This document shows, piece by piece, positions 13,984 to 19,644 of a stretch of DNA of 19,644 nt (within the stretch, counting starts at the first letter, position 1; each line of letters begins with the position of its first letter). Position numbers and translations under genes: made by a program. The stretch lies in contig JAFYRB010000028.1 of the NCBI GenBank assembly GCA_017559615.1, forward strand, positions 1 to 19,644, in the 5' to 3' direction. The notes beneath the pieces were generated by a model. That model searched no databases, was not told the DNA's origin, and worked only from the letters and a program-made list of their open reading frames with translations. The DNA comes from Alistipes sp. (lineage in GTDB: Bacteria; Bacteroidota; Bacteroidia; Bacteroidales; Rikenellaceae).

Positions 13984-14811
13984 ATGTTTAAGAAGCTAAA
14001 AAACATCTTTACGGTAAAATCTATCAAGAGCCGCACGCAGCTGGCATTCTTGAGTATCATATTATTACTCTTCTTCTCGGGTGCTACGTCGCTTCTCGAG
14101 TTGGAGCGCGTAAGTCACGATACGGAGGCAATTCTTCGTGCAAGTAAGGAGAGTACCGACATCGCGGGAGAGATGATTTCGGCACTCAACGAGCAGAACG
14201 ATGCAATGATTTATATGGCAGTAATTGGCGGCTCGCTGAAGGATATCGCACCACACTTGAGCAAGTGCGAGGAGTCTATCGTGCGTCTTACCGCGGCATC
14301 GGAGGAGGCACACAAGAGAATGATAAATACCGACAATGTGGATATCACCGACTCACTGATGATGTTCACAGAGCGTATCAACGCCCTTGCGCAGTCGTAT
14401 ATCAATGGCGAGGTGCATAGCGCCATTGCCAGCGACACCCTATCGCGTAAGACTACACACTCGTGGTACGTAGAGAACTACAAACCAGAGTATCTGAACG
14501 TCTCGACACAAATCACAAACTATATGACAGGCTCGGAGACAACTCTCGGCCCAGATGTTAACCACCTCAGCCATACGGCACGTCGCGCCGTGACTCCGGT
14601 GTTTATCTCGTTGGTGGTTATGATTGTGGTGGTGCTGATGCTCTACTACTTCCTCTACCACTACCTCATCAAGCCTATACTCCGTATCAACGACGACTTG
14701 GGTGATTTCCTACGTTACCGCACGCCTGTGGATGACAATATCGCTTGCCGCGACGAGATTGCATCGTTGAGAGATCGTATAATCGCACTGATACAGAAAC
14801 TCCGCCAATAG
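13984..14811 (+). CDS. Two-TM sensor-like protein ending in a HAMP domain, no output domain
   Basis: This 275-residue protein has the layout of a chemoreceptor or sensor kinase input module. TM1 spans about 20-37, preceded by a basic stretch (MFKKLKNIFTVKSIKSRT). A helical periplasmic region of about 165 residues follows (four-helix-bundle-like, ERVSHDTEAIL... ITDSLMMFTERINAL). TM2 spans about 203-228. A HAMP-like segment completes it (IKPILRINDDL with P231, then CRDEIASLRDRIIALI with DEIASL at 257-262). The protein then stops: there is no kinase, methyl-accepting or cyclase domain. The stop is followed 12 bp later by trkH, so the HAMP part may contact TrkH or another protein; that is inference. 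The frame continues into no downstream output domain within the gap, which argues against a recent frameshift. Confidence 0.8.
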   Translation: MFKKLKNIFTVKSIKSRTQLAFLSIILLLFFSGATSLLELERVSHDTEAILRASKESTDIAGEMISALNEQNDAMIYMAVIGGSLKDIAPHLSKCEESIVRLTAASEEAHKRMINTDNVDITDSLMMFTERINALAQSYINGEVHSAIASDTLSRKTTHSWYVENYKPEYLNVSTQITNYMTGSETTLGPDVNHLSHTARRAVTPVFISLVVMIVVVLMLYYFLYHYLIKPILRINDDLGDFLRYRTPVDDNIACRDEIASLRDRIIALIQKLRQ

Positions 14812-14823
14812 CATAGCCAGAGA

Positions 14824-16269
14824 ATGAGAGTAAATGTCGTCATACGTTACATTGGCTTGGTGATGCAGTTCGTAGCATCATTTATGTTGATATCGGCCAT
14901 AGTGTCGATGCTTAACGGCTACGACTCTGCATTCTACCCATTGTTGCTCTCATCGTTTATGACTGCACTGCTTGGCACCTTCCCGCTATTCTTCGTGGAG
15001 AAGGTTGACGAGATTAAGACCAAGGAGGGTTATGCAATTGTTGTTGGCTCGTGGCTTGTGGCCTGCATCGTGGGTATGTTCCCATACCTTATCTGGGGTG
15101 GAGAGTTTACCTTCGCAAATGCGTGGTTCGAGAGCGTATCGGGCTTCACAACCACAGGAGCGTCAATCCTCAATGATATCGAATTCTTGCCACGAGGTCT
15201 TCTCTTTTGGCGCTCGGCAACGGCGTGGATTGGAGGTATCGGCGTTGTGATGTTTGCCCTTGTCATCCTTCCGTCGATGGGCAAGAGTAGACATATGCTC
15301 TCAAATGTGGAGATGAGCACCATTGCCAAGGATAACTTCCACTATCGCTCGAAGGTGATACTTCGACTTTTGGTGACTATCTACGCAGGTCTTACGCTCA
15401 TAACAACCTTTGCGTTGAAGTATGCTGGTATGACGTGGTTCGATGCTGCTACACAGGCTATGTCGTCGGTGGGTACGTGTGGTTTCAGCACCAAGAATCT
15501 CTCGGTGGCGTTTTGGGATAACCACCTCATAGAGATAATTATGATGTGTGCGATGACCCTATCGGCTATCCACTATGGAATCCTTTATGCTACGATTACG
15601 GGACGCAAAAACAATATTTTCCGCTCGGAGGTCGTTCGCACGTTTATAGGAATGATGCTCGCGATATCGTTGGTTATCGCCCTGAGCCTCTACACTACGG
15701 ATATATATCCTACGTTTGGTCAGGCACTGCGACACGCCTCGTTCCAGGTTGTGAGTATCTCAACTACATCGGGTTTTGCTACCGCGGATACCAATACGTG
15801 GACATCGTTGGCAATTGTATTACTGATGTTCTGTACGGTGATTTGCGGTTGTGCGGGCTCAACGTCGGGAGGTATGAAGGTTGATAGATTGCTTATCGCC
15901 TCGAAGGTTATCCGCAACCGAATGAAGATACAGCTCCACCCCAATGCCGTTATTCGCACCAAGATGGATGGCGTTGTGCAGGAGGATAACATACAGAGTT
16001 TGGTGATGACATTCATAGTGTCGTACATTATGCTTACCATCATCGGCACCATCATCTACGCCATCTTTGGCTATGACCTACTCACAAGTTTCTCGGCATC
16101 GATTGCTTGTATTAGTAACGTAGGTCCAGGTTTTGGCGAGATAGGCTCTATGGCTAACTACTCGGAGCTTCCCGTAGTTTTGAAGCTATCGTCAACGGTA
16201 CTTATGCTTATCGGCCGTTTGGAGATTTTTGGATTTATACAATTGTTGTTCATACGTTCGTGGAGATAA
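14824..16269 (+). CDS. trkH: TrkH-family potassium uptake protein
   Basis: TrkH forms the K+ conducting channel of the Trk system in the inner membrane. The 481-residue length is normal. All four selectivity-filter loops are visible: SGFTTTGAS (106-114), SSVGTCGFST (214-223), STTSGFATAD (313-322) and SNVGPGFGEIG (431-441), each with its central glycine. The intramembrane GCAGSTSGGMKVDR stretch (342-355) and the C-terminal IGRLEIFGF (about 464-472) are also typical. TrkA, the nucleotide-gated regulatory subunit that often sits beside trkH in this phylum, is not in the window; upstream stands the HAMP-ended protein instead, 12 bp away. The next gene begins 19 bp downstream, supporting one operon. 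Confidence 0.94.
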   Translation: MRVNVVIRYIGLVMQFVASFMLISAIVSMLNGYDSAFYPLLLSSFMTALLGTFPLFFVEKVDEIKTKEGYAIVVGSWLVACIVGMFPYLIWGGEFTFANAWFESVSGFTTTGASILNDIEFLPRGLLFWRSATAWIGGIGVVMFALVILPSMGKSRHMLSNVEMSTIAKDNFHYRSKVILRLLVTIYAGLTLITTFALKYAGMTWFDAATQAMSSVGTCGFSTKNLSVAFWDNHLIEIIMMCAMTLSAIHYGILYATITGRKNNIFRSEVVRTFIGMMLAISLVIALSLYTTDIYPTFGQALRHASFQVVSISTTSGFATADTNTWTSLAIVLLMFCTVICGCAGSTSGGMKVDRLLIASKVIRNRMKIQLHPNAVIRTKMDGVVQEDNIQSLVMTFIVSYIMLTIIGTIIYAIFGYDLLTSFSASIACISNVGPGFGEIGSMANYSELPVVLKLSSTVLMLIGRLEIFGFIQLLFIRSWR

Positions 16270-16288
16270 ATAAAACGATAGATTAGAT

Positions 16289-17884
16289 ATGACAAAAAAG
16301 ATAAATATTACACTGTTATCACTCTTTGCTATCTCGGCTATTGCCATTGCAAGTAGCCAAGAGCCTGAGTTCCCAGGTCTGGAGAGCAACGAGCGCTACG
16401 TGTCGCTAAAGGCTCAGAACACCCGACTTCTGGAGAAGGAGGACTCCATACAACTTGTGATTGGTGCAGCACGCGAGGAGTTTAACAAACAGCGCGAGAC
16501 GGATAGCATCGCGACACCCGAGGAGTTGGATAGATTCACATCCCTAATCCTTGAGTTGGAGGAGAAGATTTTTGAGCTTCGCCAGCAGCGTGGCGATGTT
16601 ATTACGGAGCTAAATAACATCGAGCAGGAGTATATCCTTGCACATATGTACTCTACGGAGTGTTCTCAGGAGGAGGAGCAGAGCGCAACGGAGGAGGTTA
16701 TCGAGGAGCCTATGGTTGAGCTTCCTGTGCAGTACCGAGAGCTTATTAAGAATGATATCTTCCGTGCTTCGTTGTCGGCGGAGGATTATGCGGAGTTGGA
16801 GGTTGCACAGCGTGAGGATGAGGAGATTATGTCGCTATGCAATGAGTATAACAGCGTTTATGAGCAGTTGGCAAATACCGCACGCCTCTACCGCGAGACA
16901 CCTACCGAGAGTGTGGCAGACTCGTTGTTTAATGTCTACACAAAGCTCAAGGCCCGCACACGTGAACTTAACAACGCAATTGACAATCAGTGGACACATA
17001 TCATAGATACGAAGTACTACGCCTATGGCTATGTTCTCGAGAAGTACAACCACTACGACTTGCTCGACAGCTCGTCTATAAAGTTTGCAGAGTCACAGCA
17101 GCGTTGCACAGAGGAGGATGGCCTCTACGCTTCGGATGCCCTTATGCACTACGCTATCGGCTACCCTACGCTTCTCGACTTTGAGATTGCGATAGCCCAG
17201 GAGTTGGGACTTAGCGAGGCGCAGGACTCACTGCAGCAGACACGTCAGAGCGTTGCGATGCCAGACTATCGTAAGGAGTATATCGACGTGGAGCGACGTC
17301 TCTTTATCGACTATATGCCTATTACGCTCGGCCGCACAAACTACTATCATAGCGGCAACCCTATCCCAGAGTTGAAGGTTTATGAGCGAGGTACGATTTA
17401 CCGTCTACTTCTCGGCACGTTCCGCACGAAGCAGCCTATGACACTCTTCAAGGGTGTGCAGCCGCTCTACATCGCGCAGAACGAGGAGAACCTGTACCTA
17501 TATTATGCGGGAGGCTTTGCAACACTGAAGGAGGCCGAGGAGGCACAGCTATTCCTGAAGGAGAAGGGCTTCAAGCAGCCAGAGATTTGCCGCTGGCGTG
17601 ATGGCGATATGATAAACATCGATGCTATCTCGGAGGAGTCAAATGAGAGTGATGTTACACCTTTGGTGGGCCACCGCTACATCGTAGTGTTGGAGTGCGA
17701 GAGCATCGACGATGCCTTGCGTACTACTATCAGTGCTACGGCTCCCGAGAAGATGATATCGCGCCGTGGCACACAGTTCGCCATCGGCACATTCACCGAC
17801 CACGCCGAGGCTGATGCTCTCCTTACAACTATCGAGGAGAAGCACCCCGAGGTAACTGCATCAATTATTGAGCTTGATTTCTAA
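16289..17884 (+). CDS. Periplasmic coiled-coil protein with two SPOR-like repeats
   Basis: The 531-residue product has a cleavable Sec signal peptide (about 1-23, IAIASSQ; no lipobox cysteine). A highly acidic helical region with probable coiled coil follows at about 28-115 (ELEEKIFELRQQRGDVITEL), then further helical sequence. Two related C-terminal units are seen: about 363-445 (YRLLLGTFRTKQP...LYIAQNEENLYLYYAGGFATLKEAEEAQLFLKEKGF region) and about 459-531 (YIVVLECESIDD...TQFAIGTFTDHAEADALLTTIEE region). The pattern of a beta strand, a G-T-F or A-I-G-T-F turn, and an EA..A/L helix matches SPOR domains, which bind glycan strands lacking stem peptides. The similarity is divergent and the assignment moderate. 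It lies 19 bp after trkH and 19 bp before the next lipoprotein gene. An envelope or peptidoglycan role is inferred. Confidence 0.72.
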   Translation: MTKKINITLLSLFAISAIAIASSQEPEFPGLESNERYVSLKAQNTRLLEKEDSIQLVIGAAREEFNKQRETDSIATPEELDRFTSLILELEEKIFELRQQRGDVITELNNIEQEYILAHMYSTECSQEEEQSATEEVIEEPMVELPVQYRELIKNDIFRASLSAEDYAELEVAQREDEEIMSLCNEYNSVYEQLANTARLYRETPTESVADSLFNVYTKLKARTRELNNAIDNQWTHIIDTKYYAYGYVLEKYNHYDLLDSSSIKFAESQQRCTEEDGLYASDALMHYAIGYPTLLDFEIAIAQELGLSEAQDSLQQTRQSVAMPDYRKEYIDVERRLFIDYMPITLGRTNYYHSGNPIPELKVYERGTIYRLLLGTFRTKQPMTLFKGVQPLYIAQNEENLYLYYAGGFATLKEAEEAQLFLKEKGFKQPEICRWRDGDMINIDAISEESNESDVTPLVGHRYIVVLECESIDDALRTTISATAPEKMISRRGTQFAIGTFTDHAEADALLTTIEEKHPEVTASIIELDF

Positions 17885-17903
17885 TACGTAACAACCATAT
17901 TTT

Positions 17904-19343
17904 ATGAAGAAGATACTTTTCGCGTTAACAATTATCCTAACCACCGTTGCACTATGGTCGTGCAGCAAGAGCGAGACATACTCGCTCAATATCCCTGCAA
18001 AGGGCATCATAGTTGCCAAGCCTGGTGATAGCGGTACTACGACGTTCGACAGCAGCAACATCACATCCATAACCGCCACATCGGTTCCTAAAGGTTGGAC
18101 GGTAGATAATATTGATATGTATAAGGGTACAATCACCGTAATATCTCCATCAACGTTCACAAACGAGGAGGTTGTAAGTGGTACGATTGACCTTAAGGGC
18201 TACACCCCTACGGGAAAGACCAAGAGCATCTCGATATATGTGGCTATCGTGGAGAATAGCGTAGATTATAGCAATGCCCCTGCAAACTGCTATGTTGCGA
18301 CAAATCCCGACACACGATACATCTTCAACCCTATGGTTGGCGGTAGCAACACCTCGCTCCAGACCGTAAAGGTGCAGGTGATTTGGGAGACTACAACAAA
18401 TCTTATCCAGTACCTCGACTTGCGCGATGGTAAGGCTACGTTCTACGTTGCGGGCTACAAGGTGAACGAGGAGGATGAGAACGTTGGCGTGAAGGCTGGA
18501 AATGCCCTTATTGGCGGTTATGACGCGAATGATAACCTTGTGTGGAGCTGGCACGTGTGGGTAACAAATAACAACCCTATGGCGGCCGAGAACACCATTT
18601 CTCTTAATGGCGCTACGCTTATGGCTATGAACCTCGGTGCGGAGTGCAATAGCAATGGCTCTGCAGACACGAAGAGCGTATTTAACTCCTATGGTCTATA
18701 CTATCAGTGGGGACGTAAGGAGCCATTCGTAGGCCCTACAAACTACAACTTCACACTTAACGAGGATCACGCAATGACCGACTTCGAGGGCGACGCAGTA
18801 TATATGTCATACGTTGAGTCTACGGATGCGGAGGGCACTACCTCGTGGGCAAGCGAGAACCCCCTATCAATCATCAAGGGCCACAAGGAGAATGGCTACG
18901 ATTGGTTGTATAACGGCCACGACAACTCACTCTGGAGCGCTACAACAAAGACAGAGAATGACCCTTGTCCTGCGGGCTGGCACGTTCCAGATGCCTCGAT
19001 TTACGAGTCGCTAACCATCTCGTCATCATACGATGCTATGGCGTGGGAGGAGCTGCAGCCACTCTATGGTCTTATGCTTACCGATACAAATACAAATGCG
19101 GAGTATTTCTTTACCGCACAGGGCCGCCGTAACTACCTCGACTGCCGCCTCGACATTGTTAACGATGATGAGCTATGCCCTATTCCTTGGTCAGGTTACT
19201 ATTGGACCGCAACGGCCGAGGGCGACGATGCTACGGCGATGTTCTTCGACCTAAACACCGCAACACGCACCTGGAATGGCTTTGATGCTCACCGCGCTAT
19301 GCACCGCGCAAATGCTCTTCCTATCCGCTGCGTAAAGGAGTAA
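17904..19343 (+). CDS. Lipoprotein with an N-terminal beta domain and a FISUMP (Fibrobacter major paralogous) domain
   Basis: The 479-residue protein starts with a lipoprotein signal peptide; the lipobox ALWSC places the lipidated cysteine at residue 20. Residues about 24-115 look like an immunoglobulin-like or BACON-like beta-sandwich (SLNIPAKG...TITVIS...ISIYVAIVENS). The C-terminal half (about 235-479) shows the series of signatures of the Fibrobacter succinogenes major paralogous domain: MNLGAE, YGLYYQWGRKEPFVGP, DPCPAGWHVPDASIYESL (from residue 352), GYYWTAT (about 430) and a terminal LPIRCVKE. That domain is abundant in surface lipoproteins of Bacteroidota and has a lectin-like look; its function is not established. 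It is the last gene of the operon and is followed by a strong terminator. Confidence 0.8.
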   Translation: MKKILFALTIILTTVALWSCSKSETYSLNIPAKGIIVAKPGDSGTTTFDSSNITSITATSVPKGWTVDNIDMYKGTITVISPSTFTNEEVVSGTIDLKGYTPTGKTKSISIYVAIVENSVDYSNAPANCYVATNPDTRYIFNPMVGGSNTSLQTVKVQVIWETTTNLIQYLDLRDGKATFYVAGYKVNEEDENVGVKAGNALIGGYDANDNLVWSWHVWVTNNNPMAAENTISLNGATLMAMNLGAECNSNGSADTKSVFNSYGLYYQWGRKEPFVGPTNYNFTLNEDHAMTDFEGDAVYMSYVESTDAEGTTSWASENPLSIIKGHKENGYDWLYNGHDNSLWSATTKTENDPCPAGWHVPDASIYESLTISSSYDAMAWEELQPLYGLMLTDTNTNAEYFFTAQGRRNYLDCRLDIVNDDELCPIPWSGYYWTATAEGDDATAMFFDLNTATRTWNGFDAHRAMHRANALPIRCVKE

Positions 19344-19364
19344 CGAGGGGTATATTCGAAAAAT

Positions 19365-19403
19365 AGAGGTCAGCTAATTTCGCAGCTGGCCTCTTATTTT
19401 TTT
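19365..19403 (+). terminator. Intrinsic terminator of the trkH operon
   Basis: An 11-bp stem (arms 19365-19375 and 19384-19394, one G-U wobble, 8-nt loop) begins 21 bp after the lipoprotein stop and is followed by a T-rich run to about 19403. Confidence 0.85.
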
Positions 19404-19606
19404 CACATTGCGAGTAATATCCCGTAAAAATCATCAGAAATTGCAATTTTATAAGATATACACATTTTACTGATTTTCAATCGTTTAATAAAAGCACCGA
19501 AAATTAATTTAAAAAAAAGTAGAAAAAATCTTCGAAAAAGTTTGCAGAGTAAGAAAAATTATCTATCTTTGCACTCGCTAAAACAAAGTTAGCAGACATA
19601 AATGAT
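19404..19606 (+). other. AT-rich intergenic region with leader of tRNA-Phe
   Basis: Gene-free stretch of about 200 bp, extremely AT-rich. The final part holds the tRNA promoter and, after it, a 5-bp inverted repeat GCTAA/TTAGC (19577-19593) in the presumed leader. Confidence 0.5.
19541..19571 (+). promoter_or_regulatory. Promoter of tRNA-Phe
   Basis: TTTG at 19541-19544, a 19-bp spacer, then TATCTTTG at 19564-19571, both halves exact to the Bacteroidota consensus. Transcription would start near 19578, about 30 nt before the tRNA. Confidence 0.8.
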
Positions 19607-19644
19607 GGTGCCATAGCTCAGTTGGTAGAGCAAAGGACTGAAAA
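19607..19644 (+). tRNA. tRNA-Phe (GAA), 5' part, truncated at window end
   Basis: The acceptor strand GGTGCCA, TA, D-arm GCTC-AGTTGGTA-GAGC, a spacer A and the anticodon stem AAGGA are seen, then CT and anticodon GAA at 19640-19642. The remaining half of the gene lies outside the window. The sequence is the usual bacterial tRNA-Phe form. Confidence 0.93.

Noticed and set aside
19577..19593. GCTAA/TTAGC hairpin before tRNA-Phe as a regulatory element
   Set aside because: Only 5 bp with a 7-nt loop; too weak to call more than part of a short leader.
1..19644. Mobile element, prophage or CRISPR array
   Set aside because: No transposase, integrase, phage or Cas motif, no regular spaced repeats and no attachment-site-like duplication was seen; the one tRNA is at the window edge, so an integration next to it cannot be judged.

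Overview
The window looks like chromosomal DNA from a Bacteroidales bacterium. A Rikenellaceae/Alistipes-like host is possible, but the genus cannot be fixed from the sequence alone. The grounds are: promoter elements of the Bacteroidota type (TTTG, about 20 bp, then TAnnTTTG) rather than E. coli -35/-10 boxes; weak Shine-Dalgarno sites; short lipoprotein signal peptides; a LptF/LptG-family permease with a large insert; and a Fibrobacter-paralogous-domain lipoprotein typical of this phylum. The content is almost all housekeeping and envelope genes. No insertion sequence, phage, CRISPR array or rRNA was seen.

Layout. Bases 2-931 (+): the 3' end of a SpoU-family rRNA methyltransferase (RlmB-like), then a YgjP-type metallohydrolase. 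Bases 933-2124 (-): a zinc-ribbon/dispanin-like membrane protein overlapping ispE. Bases 2311-2592 (+): a 93-residue unknown protein with its own promoter and terminator. Bases 2739-4136 (-): dnaA, divergent from a phosphohexomutase gene (4505-6250, +). The 368-bp gap between them is AT-rich and holds a perfect DnaA box and a phased TGTTT repeat cluster. Bases 6319-9123 (-): a small lipoprotein gene, then a PiT phosphate transporter with a fused PhoU-like tail, each with its own leader. Bases 9209-12507 (-): an ABC-3 metal permease, an LptF/G permease and fmt, tightly packed. Bases 12613-13911 (+): mtaB, divergent from that cluster.

Bases 13984-19343 (+) carry four closely spaced genes that read as one operon: a two-TM protein ending in a bare HAMP domain, the K+ channel subunit TrkH, a periplasmic protein with two SPOR-like repeats, and a FISUMP-type lipoprotein. 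A 19-bp perfect palindrome overlaps the predicted -7 element of this operon. After a strong terminator, a good promoter leads into a tRNA-Phe(GAA) gene cut by the window end.

The least explained parts are the HAMP-only/TrkH/SPOR/lipoprotein operon with its palindromic promoter, and the dnaA-pgm intergenic region. The rest is conventional: tRNA modification and initiation (mtaB, fmt), isoprenoid synthesis (ispE), sugar phosphate metabolism (pgm), LPS export and ion uptake.
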